Assembly (NCBI RefSeq): GCF_032854445.1
Contig: NC_088300.1
Location: forward strand, 33,835,608 to 33,899,607
Reading direction: 5' to 3'
Origin: Liolophura sinensis
Lineage: Eukaryota; Mollusca; Polyplacophora; Chitonida; Chitonidae
Length of the DNA: 64,000 bases
Below the pieces are notes generated by a model. That model was not told the DNA's origin. It ran no database searches and worked only from the letters and a program-made list of their open reading frames with translations. Positions within the stretch are counted from its first letter, which is position 1. Every line of letters begins with the position of its first letter. The translations under genes were made by a program, and so were the position numbers. Positions 33,801 through 46,700 of this stretch are shown piece by piece.

Positions 33801-36800
33801 ATTAACCAGATATAAGCCAATGGCATGCTAAACGCATTCTGATTATTACCATGACATTCATGAATAGTCTAACGGTATTTCTATCCACAGCCATAGAATA
33901 GTCAGCCCAACCAACAAGAGTTGAATATCCCCTACATTTTAAATAGTATAACACAGTTGTGATATTGATGGAATGATCCATATGTTTCAAAACTCCCAAT
34001 CAAAAACCACTGTTATCAACAAATATTAACAATAAAAAGTATATAAACAATCTAATTAAAGTCTGATTATTTATTTTTTTTTTTTTTTATTTATTTATTT
34101 ACTTGATTGGTGTTTTACACCGTACTCAAGAATATTTAACTTATACGACGGCGGCCAACATTATGGTGGGAGGAAAGCCGGCACAGCCTGGGGGAAACCC
34201 ACGACCATTCGCAGGTTTCTGCCGACCTTCCCACTTACGGATGGAGAGGAAATTAAAGTCTAAAGCACAGAGAATAAAACCAAAGCAGCGACGATAAGTG
34301 CGATAGCTGGCAAATGGTCACACGTAACCGGTGAAATACGACCTCTTGTCAATATACCTGAGTTAGCTTTTTTTTCTAACTCTTCATGTAAATACTTAAA
34401 TAGTAGCAAATTATCATACCGACACACCCCTCTTGATTTCCACCTAATTTTGTCACCACTCAACGGGGTACACAAGAGAGCGAAGATAAAAGAAATAAAC
34501 TGTCATGGCTGATGACGATCAGTGGTTAAAATGTGTTGGACAGTTGGATAGGTATATAGATATTCAGTGACGTAAGGATAAGGATTAACGCTAAAGCCCT
34601 GTCATGTTAAAATGCAATAATACTAGCTGGAATTATTATGTCTCGCATGGGAGTAAAAGATGACCGTTTAAGGGAGGTAAGGCACTACGCGTTGACGGTT
34701 ATTCCTATGCTTTACTAAGCAACCACTACTAAGCAAGAGGCTACGAGGTTTTAAGTGTGAGGGAATACGGGGAACAAAATTCATCTAAATGAAGTCGGTC
34801 CAAGCGGTGTTGCCTTTTGTTTATTTTATGTAATACTCCCTACTCGACTGTACTGTACAGAGGAGTTGTAACGAAAAGGCGTATTTCACAGACATAACTT
34901 CAGAGAATTATGTGTTTTCACACAGCTTGGAACGACTCGTTTAGGCAAGAAGCGTTTCCCATAAACATTGTTTCAGGATCATGATGTGAAAAAGCAGGTG
35001 GAATATTTAGAAACCCTTTTTGAAAGGGTAGTTAAATGGCATGTATCTATCTTTGAAATCATTAATTTATGATGGAATTTACACTTAAGTTATGGCATAA
35101 TCAAGATTCGCCTGTAAACAACGCCCGATAGTCCTTTTTTATTATTTCATTGCAAGAATGTCATCCTTGGGCATAAAATGAAAAAAAAGGACTTTAAGCG
35201 GACAACATTGAACTATTGACCCTCTGCCATAGCCTTCGTCCCAGCAGTTGTGTTTTTTGACAGCAAAAGAAGACCGGACTGAGTAGACGATTTCCATATC
35301 TATAATGATCAGTTCTGAAAAGCTTTAAATGTCGTGACGAACTTCGACAAGGACATGTCCTTGAAGGCTTGTTAGCGGCTTGTGCTGAAGTGTGGCGGTA
35401 AGATTCCCTGGTTATCCGGATTGGCAAATATGGAAAGAAGGGATGGGGGTACTAAGATAAATGAATATAAAGCATGATGGAATTCTAGCAATATTGGGAA
35501 ATTATCAAGACATATTTATGCCAGGATGGCTGCAATTGGGAAATAGGGATACCCTGGATGAAATCTATACCAGATATCTGTTATTCAAATATTACCAATT
35601 CCAAACAACTGCAGGTCAACCTGGACTGGCGCATGTCAATCGATCGGTTGCTGTGGCCTCGCCAAGAAAACTATATAGCAAAATCGCCACATCACTAGCA
35701 GGAACGGAGCAGCCATGCAGCCTGGGAGTATAAGGGAACACGAGTCAATGAGGGTTGTGCTCACCCAATGAGGACAACGGAACGTCTTAAGTTTAATCAT
35801 GCTTGTCTCTTTCCAGGGACGTCGAATCCTGGATTGTAACAGATATATAAGAAGAAGCAGAAGAAATGTCGCAGCCAGAAGATGCAGCTTTGCATATGAT
35901 GCACTTCTGCCATGTTTTCTTAGCATGTTGAAAAAATTTGTGAAGGCAGAATGCAGTTGCACGTACTGCTGTTTCGTGTCCTTGTAAATCACAGTTGCAG
36001 CATGCCTCAGAAATATCCACGAGGATGTCAACAAAAATCGATTTACCGGATAAAAAGAGCTCTGGCTTACTGGTACCTAGTAAGTGGCTGGCAATTTGCT
36101 AATATTAATTTTAAAAGTGTGATGTATAAAATTTGTATAAACATTGCAGCTGATACAGATAATCTCACTTTTATTGCGTAGTCGGTCTACACATGTGTAT
36201 CCGGTTGAATAAAACACCTGGGCAAAATTGGAGATTTTTTTATTCGCGAAATTGCAACAGACTTGCACGCATTCGTGTGCATCCAACTGTGTGCCTTTTA
36301 ATGTCTTGCGCCAGACATTTGATCATGTATAGAGTGCAAAGGAATTCGTGACAGATTTTTAAATATTCCCTGGTGTTGACCAACTCATTGATAAGATAAC
36401 TGTGTGTTTATACACCAGAAAGATGAGGATATCTGGACAGCACAACCCATGATGAAATAAAAAGCAAATAGTTCCACAAGCACAAGTCATTATCATTACC
36501 TGTGATAGTAAATGTAGAGGAGTATTGGTCTATCGTGTTATACAAAAAGGAACTCGAAATTTCCAGATGCGGAAGTCGAAATTTTCAGATAAGAAAGTTG
36601 AACTTCGAGAGCAGAAAGTCGAGATATTAAGCATAGGTCAACATTTTGACCTTGTTACGTCGAAATGTTACTCCCATCCCACTCCCCCACCCCCTCCGCC
36701 TCCATCATTTATCAGCAGCAGGTTTCCATACCATGGTGTTCAACAAATTTTCCAAATAAAATAATATATTTTCCGCTAGGAGTGTCATTCACAGGAGTGA

Positions 36801-39800
36801 ATCAAAACATAGCAGAGTCATGGAATCAAAGAAGCCAAAGAGCTATAGGGTTTATGGATTTAATTCGTTCATACATTCGTGCAATTTAAATTACGGTATA
36901 AATCATTTGAGTTAAATGGCCTGAAGTTTGGACACCACTTTTACCATGCACAACTCTTTTTCTACAAAACATATTATTTCATCACAAAATGTGATCCTTA
37001 GGTGGTTAAAAACAGAGTATAGGCCATGGTGCTTGGGAACATGTAATTAGCTACTATTTATGCATTTACATGAACAGTTAAAAATAAAACCCTAACTGAT
37101 GTAAATTGACAAGAGGGCGTATTTCAACGGCTACGTATGACCATTTTACAGTATTTTATGGTTTTGGATGAATTGTAAAATATTATCGTTTTTAGATGGA
37201 CGTGTTAACACATGTAGTTTTAACGTCCCGATCGACACATGTACCACTGAGCAAGAGTCCGTGGACGAATATGTACGAGGATATGGACAAACACTGGTAA
37301 TGGGTTTGGCCGGGCGGAATCAGGCCTTACGAACAAGGTACAGAAAACGTCGAAGTGATTGAGAAACACCTTTCACTAAGAGTAAATCCATGTCTGAATA
37401 ATAACAGGAAATTATGGGTTAAATACGACTTGCCAATAGCACGCTAGTGGAATTTCCCACCCTAGATATTCAAATGTAATCACCACCATTCACGGTTTCC
37501 TTTGCTCCCTGATAGTCCCCTATTTGACCAATTCCATTGGGCCACTGTTTGTCAGATAGAGAAAGTCTGTAGGTGTGGCAAGTGATACACTCTCAGTAGA
37601 TTAGATTAGTACAAATGGAGAGTTGCTAAAACGTTCTGGACCGAGAATTGATTGATATGAAGACTAAAAGTGCACTCTTTTAAAACCACTTATGTAAATT
37701 GAATTTATTTACCGCCAAAATATGCTCCATGAGGATTTTCTACGTCCGCTTCATGTTAATCCTAAGCATTCAGTATAATAGCCCAGAAATTCACGCTCTC
37801 CCTCAATCCTGGTGGTGTTTTCGGAGCAGAGCAAACTAAGCAATGGCAGAATTTGACCTAATTCATCGAGCCTCATACAAAAACCAGACGAATATGTAGA
37901 GTCATACTTACTATTTACAATTCTGATTACACGCCAAGGCAAGAAAAAAACTAAAATAGTAGCTGCATCTTTTCCGGCCTCGTACATGCCTGGTTGTCCC
38001 AGGAACACGAAGTCCAAACAAAAAGAAGATATCACTATAAAGGCGTCAAAAACCTGAAACCAAAAGAAAAAGAATGAGATTCAAATTGTGTGGGATATTA
38101 TAGATAGACCTCTTAGGAGAAAGAATGATTTAACATTGCCACTGCATGTCAGTAATTACTATTTTCACCATATTTCCAGTTAGGTTTTAAGTTATGATAT
38201 AGAAAATGGACAACACGGCTAATTGAAACATGTGGGGCCAATTCCACGTAGCAATTTTTGACGTAAGTAAAAATACTTTTGATTTCAGTTGGCTACAGAG
38301 ATTTTTTTTCCGACAAAATTCAAAATGCCATACAGCTGTTTTCTCGTTAAACATATTATGCTCCCAACAGTTTAACTTAAAGGTTCTAAAAGTGTTTGAC
38401 TTGTTTAATCATTTTCCCAACAGTGTCAAGAACTTACCTCAAGTTTCTGTTTACAAAAGTCCTTCCCCATGCATATTTGTTTAACCAGTGTCTAAAAGAA
38501 GAAGAAAAAAGGACTTTAAGGAGAGCTGTTTTATACATTAAATTTCACAAGGTCAGTTGACTGACTAATATATAGTTACGTCGTGGCGCTATTTAATAGA
38601 GTGAGTGAGTGAGTGCTTGTGGTTTAATGTCGTACTTAACAATTTTTCAGTCATATGAAGACGAAGGCATCCTTAGGGTGTATGTAATGTACCTCCTTGT
38701 CGCAGGACGGATTTCCACCGCTCTTTTATCTAGTGCTGCTTCACTGAGACGACTTACCGAAGGCAAGTAAGCCGTCCCGCCCAAGCGATTATACTGATAC
38801 GGGTCAACCAGTCGTTGCACTATCCTCTTCTTGCTGAACGCCAGGCGAGGATGTTTACAACTTAGGTGTGACTCGACCTATTTAGTAGAACTTGATGTTC
38901 TGACTGAATGACGGAAACTTTAAATTTGCTTTTGGTTCAATGAAGGAAGTTGTTGGCGTACTCTTCAAACAAAGTGTCCTCAAACATAATCTAGAACGCA
39001 AAAGCTGTCACTATAACCGTGGCACCATCAAATGATACAGATATGCATTTCCAGTTACAACACGGCATGCCATTAACAGAGAAGATCAAAATGACCAGAT
39101 GTGATGTGAAAACTAGCAATCGCTTAGCTGTTATTCACACGGACAGAGAACTAGACTTTGGGCATGTAGTTCAGTCTATAATCATAATAACTGATTTGTT
39201 ACCCGCTATCCATTTCCAAGAAACAATAAGAACCGGTACAACTGCACTGCCTATTGTTTTTTCAAAGGATACGAGACATATTGAGCTGGGTGCTCTGCAT
39301 GGGAAGCTTTCAGTAAAGTCTTCGTTTTACATACCCGCATCTGATAAAAGACAGACTCAAAGCGCTACTGAGATGCATATTTTTGTTATCGACAGCTGAT
39401 ATTCTAGCATGGTACACGATTTGAATTCTGATTTTACTCATTCGCCCAGAACATACATTGCGTCTTTCCAACATTACTGAAAACTGCTGACCGATTCTTT
39501 TTGTATGATTTCGTCTCATTTTCATACTTTATATACTTTCTTAGTTCTTTGATAATTTGTGTTTAACGTCGTTTTGGGAATTGTCCCTGCGATTATTAAT
39601 CTGGAACTTTCTTATTCGTTGATGGCTGGTATACGAATGTCTGTTTAAACGCACAGATTTGTACGGAATGTTCCATAACAGTGCTCAGTTCATCGCATGT
39701 AGGCGTACTTAAATACAAAAATATAACGCATGTCCAAAGATCAACCACATGAGTTTATAATGAATCGTAAGCATTTAATCAAAGTTGGCTAGAGTAGCAT

Positions 39801-42800
39801 TCATAATGGTAGAGCTATATTGGTAGATACTGCCACGGAGTTGCTAAGAATTTGGGTTTCATAATCCGCTTACGGCATGCCTCAAAATGCTGTCACACGT
39901 TGTTACAAACTTGGCGTAGACATATCTAATTTCTATTTGACTCAGAAAGTATTTTAGGATTTCGTTCTTGAGATTGGATTGGAGAATATCGACGGTATAC
40001 ATTTGACATCCTTGAAAACTACTCACTAATTCTGTTATATATTTAACCAACCTCATATTATAAAATGCTTGCTTAATTTGAACGGATGTTTTGGAAATGA
40101 ATCTGGATACCACATGTTTTGGTGTACCTACCAGACAATTAGTGTTAGGGACATGTAGTAAACAGTGAACAGACGAATAAAATAGATGTTTAATAATTGC
40201 CAAGTTTGATAACATGTTACAACATGCATTCAAGGAACACAATCTTATCTAGAATATAGCCTCGTTGTGGCCTATTGGGAGTCTGTTATACAAACGCCGA
40301 TTCACACATCTCCAGAAAACGAACAGGTATAACTATTCATCTCTTCCCCGGGGAGACTGATATATCGGCCTGGATTAATTCATTTCGAGAATAGATATCT
40401 CTAGATGATCGTTATTAAGGCGTTGATGATGGCAGGAAATACACGGTTGGACAGAAAGTATTAACGACAAACACATTGCGTCAGAAATAACAGATTAGTC
40501 AATTTTGTACCGAAATTCTGTACTAGAATATCACGTTAAGATAGGTTTTAGTCACTGTAGTTCTATTCAACATTTTGATAAAATGTCTTATAGGGACCTG
40601 GGGCAGCTTGCACAAAGCAATCGCAGGATAAGTTGACTGTAACTACCATGGCGACACATGATAAAGACATATGTTGCCATGGTAGTTACAGTCAACTTCA
40701 ATTATAATTGCTTTGTGCAAGAGGCCCCAGAATTCTAGAGTGGATAAATTACTGTTTATCACTAAATTAAAAATCATAAAGATATTGAAAAGTATGAGCC
40801 AAAGGTCACAAGATCAAATCTCTTGAATAAAAGGATTTTTTGTCCATAAATCTTATGAACTTGGAGTTTTGACTATAGTCTGTTTCCTTTAACCAGTCGC
40901 TAACATCCAGCTGCGCGTAAAATCAGCAGCACTCTCTGCTAAAATTGTCTTTCGTTTGTGGCACGCAACACCATAAGCTCGTCCATATTATGACAAAAAC
41001 GATGTAGTCAGGATACTTTTTCTCATTCATAATATACATAAACTTAGTTTTGACAATAAGAAATCCTTGGGTGAAAGTGGGTGTGAAAAGTAATTTGTTT
41101 TGAAATGACTGCACCAACATGCGGTTAGAACAAACTCCACGCAGCAACAATGTCTACACGAATACGATTCATTGTTTCTTATATCGGAATTTCCTGACAT
41201 CCAACTCTAAAACCCTACAGCTGTGAGACCATATACTACAATGGATAAAATATAATTCATTTATTAAGGTTATATTATATTAAACCGTGCAAGCAATTTC
41301 ATATAGGGCAGCGCCAGGAATAGGGCTTACAGTATAGTAGCTGAGATTACTGGTGTCGCCCTGCGTCAAAACTTGTTTAGCTCCGCCCAATACCCATCAT
41401 GTCACTGGCTTTTCAATAACTATGACGACAGTCGAGCCAATAGTTCTTGCCGTAGAAATCGAGCTTATGAAGTTTATCATTATACACTGGAAAAAGTATT
41501 CTAACTGCATTTTCTTTGCAAGAATATGCACTTTTAACATGTCCATGTGCATGCAGAGCTTCGTGTTTTTACATGTCACTGACTAAAGGCAATTTTGGTT
41601 GCAAGTATGACTGATTCTACAGATACCTGAATATAGATGACTAGCTAAAAGAAACAGACTATAGTGACACCATGTGCAGATAAAATAATTGTTTAAACTT
41701 TGATATTAATAAAGGCTGAACCGTGATGCTTATAAATGTATATACGCGAAGGCAACGGTGGTAAAAATCCAAACGTAACGTGCGTATGTTTATCAGTAAA
41801 ACATCGAATCCCTGAGACTTATACTTGGAGCAATACTGAAGTGTAAGGCCGCCCTTAGGAGTGAGGGATTTGCATACAATAACTAGTCGTCGAGAATTCG
41901 TTTAATCAGCTGTATGCTTGGTCGCATCCAATTTCTCGTTGTTAACTTAGTCTACTCAGAGTAGTCATTCTGTTTTGATATTATTAGAGCGTATCAAAGT
42001 TTGCATGTTGTAGAGGAGATCGATAACGAGTCAATTCATGTCGCTCTATTCTTCTCATCAGACCATCTGACTAATTAAACCTCACTTTGTTGCTTTGAAA
42101 CTATGGCGTAACGGGATTATCTGCCGTCATTCATCCAGGAATGGTGCAGAAATTGGCAAACCTGAACATTTGCAGCGATCAGATATCTTTGTGCCCGCAT
42201 GCTTTGTCTGGTTCCGCACACGTGCTAGTTCTTTGTTTTTATTAGGCCTGCTATTGTATATTTATATTCAGTATATAAATTGGTCTTCACGAATATACAA
42301 AGGTTATTTCCATGATGGCATCAAATCCTCCTGTACAGAGGGTGGGAAACTCGGCCTATGACAAATGTTCAAATATCGTAATGTTAAAATCATGTGTCAC
42401 ATGCAAATTTCCCGCGGATGGGAGCATCTGGGATAAATGGGTATAGGCTCTCACTCTAACAGCTCTAAGGCTCTCTAGTTAGTTTCACCGATGATCTATC
42501 GTAATATGACGTAATCGCGAGACGGGCGATAAAACCATGACTATGAGGAGCAGTTCATTTCTTCCTTCATTATAGAATCTGCAAATTGTTGCGGTCTCCA
42601 AATATACATAATTATATCCATGAGATGTAAGAACAATCTGGTAATGATATGTAGAAGATAGCAGTGTCAGTGTTGTCACCACAACCAGCTGTAAATTCCT
42701 CAATCACACTGCTTACATATAAAACATTACATTTTACATAATAGTGGCAAATTTATTAACCACGCATGCTCTTTTAAGACTTTCTGCTTAAAACTAGAAG

Positions 42801-43694
42801 AACGCTATTGCGCAATGAAGCTAGACTGTACATGATCGTGGTCTTCTTATCTGGCTGAACACGTTGACTTTTAATGTGTAGCACATAGACGTGCATAGCT
42901 TATCACCTGATACCTTTGATGTGTGTTCAGCTGTTTAGAAATCAATAACATTGAAGTTAATGAAGTTCATCGTCTGACAGGAGATAGTCCATGTAAATCA
43001 TTACCTGTAATTAAGACAATTATGGATTTTCACTCACACGTAGGTGATACGGTAAAGTAAGAATTCCTATTAGTCTCATAAAAAATAGGATATTACATTC
43101 CAACGCACAAACAGCACAGGTAAACGATATGCCTGAAGTAAGAGTAAATTCTGATGTAGTTATCAAACCTGGGAAATAAAGGTATTTTATTACACCATGA
43201 CTTGATTAATTCTAAACATATGTGGTGTTATCTTTTGTTTCTTGTTCTTTCTGTCTTTCTCTCGTCATTTATTAAGAATGATTCTTTTTTGTTTCATGTT
43301 CCGAAACAGTCTATTGCAACCATTTTAAGCTTTATTACCGCCTTGTATTTTATACTTAAAATGTGCTTAAAATTCTTAAAATGTCGCTTTTACATCTGAA
43401 ACCAACGTAATGCAAAAGGAAATCACAATATGCTGAACGTCTTTAATAATAATATACAATTTTACACAGTGAAAATCCCATTAAGAACAAAGGCAGGGTA
43501 GTTTTTTTTAATTTTCGAGAAACTAGCGACAGCAAAAAGGATGAAATTATGGTAATAAACTTCAGCGTAATAAACTTTTTGGTATAAACTTTTGTTCAGT
43601 TACAATAGTTTTTTCTAGTCATTAAAACTTTTTGTGCAATAATTACATTACGATTCTACGGACGAAGTGGTCAAAGGTTCTATTTTTTCATAAT

Positions 43695-43729
<35 letters not shown>

Positions 43730-46700
43730 TTTGATTGTCGTTTTACGTCGTACTCAAAAATATTTCACTTATACGACGGTGGCCAGCATTATGGTGGGTG
43801 GAAACCGGGCAGAGCCCTGGGTAAGCCCACGACCATCCGCAGGTTGCTGAAAGACCTTCCCAGGTAGGGGAAGCCAGCATGAGCTGGACTAGGACTCACA
43901 GCGACCGCATTGGTGAGACACTCTTTTTGATAATTAACAAATCAATTTGTTCATGTCTTCAAATACAACCGACCAGGTTTGTTATCTTAGATAACAATTT
44001 TTGTCAGTTACTTAGCCAGATTCATAAAGTTATCGTCACTGAATACACCGCTTACGTTAAAGTAATTCAGGTCCAAGCTGAGTCGTCAATTATTCACTTC
44101 TGACGATACAATGACGTTTTAGGGAAAAACTGGTAACGTGTTTACTCACGCATTACACGAGAACAAAGACCAATCCAGCTTGCACCCGAGTCGCCATGAC
44201 ACGGGGGAAATGTACACTGTTATCATCAAAGTCCGGAGGAATAACATGCTCATGATCATTAAGAAATCTTAATTGGCGCACTCTCGTTGACTGCAATTTG
44301 AACCGAACCAATACCATGGTTTATAATGGGCTAATGTCTGCAACAACAATCGTCAAAGACCGAAGTCAAACGTTGAAGGTGTCGTTGAAATGATCTCGTG
44401 GTATCCCAGGCAGAATAGTTCGCTCACCACCAGAATCATTACTAACAAACTATTTCAGACATCAATTGTCAGTTAAGGAAGGCTCAATTACGTCTTCACT
44501 TCCACCTGTCGAACACAGGCATCAAGTTGACGAGCTTGTGAAGTCCAACTCGTGGCGAGGTGACGGGTTATTGAAACGGATAATACTCGATACCCTACCG
44601 TTACTTGAAAGTTGGAGTAATCGGTCTGGACGTATAACTTGGATGTAAAACACAGAGATGGGGTGGGGAAATGGCTGACGAAGTTAATGATTTGCCGGTC
44701 TGCCAGTACGCTTTATTCTTATCACAGCGGCAGGTACATTCTGTATCAGTAGCCAACTGTCTTCATCTTTGTTTCCACCTCGATAAATTATAATGTCATC
44801 TCTCAACGGTTATAAAACGTTGCTAAAGCACAGTACACTACTATGAGGAACATTAGTAAATGCTGAATACATAATGTGAGACCAGGACAAAGTATTTTAA
44901 AATCATTCATTTTTTAAAACAAACATCTCGAAAACCTTGTTTTTTAGTGAATACGGTACACAACTCTCAGTTGGTAAAATGAATACATATTTCCGAACCT
45001 CTGACGACTGCAATGTTTTCTTTTCGCGGGTTTTTTTCTTTTTTTTGTAAATTTCAACATTCTTTTCTTCGTATCCCGATATTGTCGACGCAGCGGGTTG
45101 ATCTATTTGGCTATATTTACAATGATACCTCACTGGAACGCCACGCCGAGACACCATCATCAACCTAGTTACAGTGCAGTAGAGTTATTGACAGAGGATA
45201 CTCAGTAAGCATATATACTCTGTGTACTAGGCACAAAGGCATGAAATACCAAGATCACACGTATAAAAGATTCATGCCTGACTCAATTCCGGGTATAAGA
45301 TGGGAATGCTGCATTTTAAGGCCAGCATTCAAACACTCGGCTTTTGTACTTGTTGGAGGATGACACGAACTAAGTATGAATGGCAGTCATCTTGAAATTG
45401 TCACGAAGACATCAAGCCATGAAAAAGCAAATGCTACTTAATTGTTTCTTGGGTGTGTACTATAACAATAAAAAATATGGCATCACCACTTGTAATCTAG
45501 GAAACACTCGTTCAGCTGCAGGTGTAATACAACATTCAAACGAAAACAATGGCGGAATCTGATATAATAACGTCGGTTAGAAACCATACCTGTCAAATTA
45601 AACGTCTAACCAAATAAATGAATAAATACCTTCATAACAAAAACATAGAATTCAGCTCACCTCACAGACCATCAAAAACAGGATCCCGATACTGCCGTAG
45701 TGTAAGCTCTTTGACACCATGTGTAATTTATGATACTCCGAATTGACGTCCATACCGTACGAGGTCGTTCCATTGTCTGGATACATGTGACCCACCAAGT
45801 AAAAGTCTTCCCCTTTATTATGAATTTCTATCACAAATATTTTTTCGCGATCGTCTTGAGCCAAGTAATCACAGCAATCCGATTCCATTGTTGGTGTCAC
45901 TAATGGCGTATCCGTGTCATTAGCTTGGGAGTTTATATTGTTTTGTTCGACAGTTTTACTCCCAGAAACGTTGGACGTCCTTGAAATATCATCTTGCATT
46001 GTGTTTTCTAAGGCATTCGTTCGAAGACGGTCACTTGAAGCCGGCACAGTTGACCGTGTTACACTTTGCAATGATTCCGCACCGGCTTTAATAACGGTTT
46101 GAAAATTCCGCGGTACAGTATCGTCTGACGGTGAACAGCGTGCGCATGCGCACTTGCCGTGTGTGCTATTTTTAGCTCCCCACACAATGTGAGCTTTCTG
46201 CAAGTCTTGAAGCACCTCTTCCAGCGACACATCTTCCGATGTATTGAACTGTGTCGGGTAAGCCTCTTGGAGAAACTGAATGAATTTAGTTAATTCGGTT
46301 TCTTCATTTTCAAATCTCACTGGAAAATAAAAGAAAATAAAATGTATTTTCTTTTCAAGTGTCGTCTGAAGGCTTTAACCATTAACACACATCAAGTTAC
46401 TGACTTCTTTGGAACCAAATGGTTTATTCGTGTGCGAATTGTGAACATTAATGCGTGTTCCGCGTTAACGATAGCAAGACACATTTCCAGACCAATGTTC
46501 AATACAAACCACCGAAGAACAAAACCTGTAAATAAAGTAAAACATTAGGAAAAAGTCATGTAACCTGTCGTCAGTTTTCGATGATGCTGGAAAGAAGCAA
46601 AAAAAATGTTATAGGCGTGTTTGATCAGCATTCAAATCGCATATGCATTCTAGTATATAAGACTTTGTTAATCAAAAATGTGTGTCTAACTTGCGCTTTG

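Larger units (their letters stand above)
33434..37911. other. Intron after the S3-S4 exon
   Basis: Holds SINE A copies (33661-33787, 34066-34254) and family D repeats (34310-34411, 37044-37147). Overlapping open frames on both strands at 35461-36181 show no family resemblance. A degenerate AAAGTCGAAATTTTCAGA-type repeat lies at about 36550-36635. Confidence 0.55.
38492..45660. other. Intron between the S2 exon and the S2-S3 mini-exon
   Basis: Holds SINE B (38596-38885), a palindromic element (40598-40730) and SINE A (43692-43922). Open frames of 126-127 codons at 39019-39399 (plus) and 39859-40242 (minus) have AT-rich, unpatterned translations and no splice support. 40740-43690 shows nothing identifiable. 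Confidence 0.6.

Noticed and set aside
35461-36181. Cluster of overlapping open frames on both strands
   Set aside because: No conserved motif; open on both strands at once, and none has a convincing pair of splice sites in phase with the voltage-sensor exons.
39019-39399. 126-codon plus-strand open frame in a voltage-sensor intron
   Set aside because: No recognisable motif, no splice or promoter context, and composition like the surrounding DNA.
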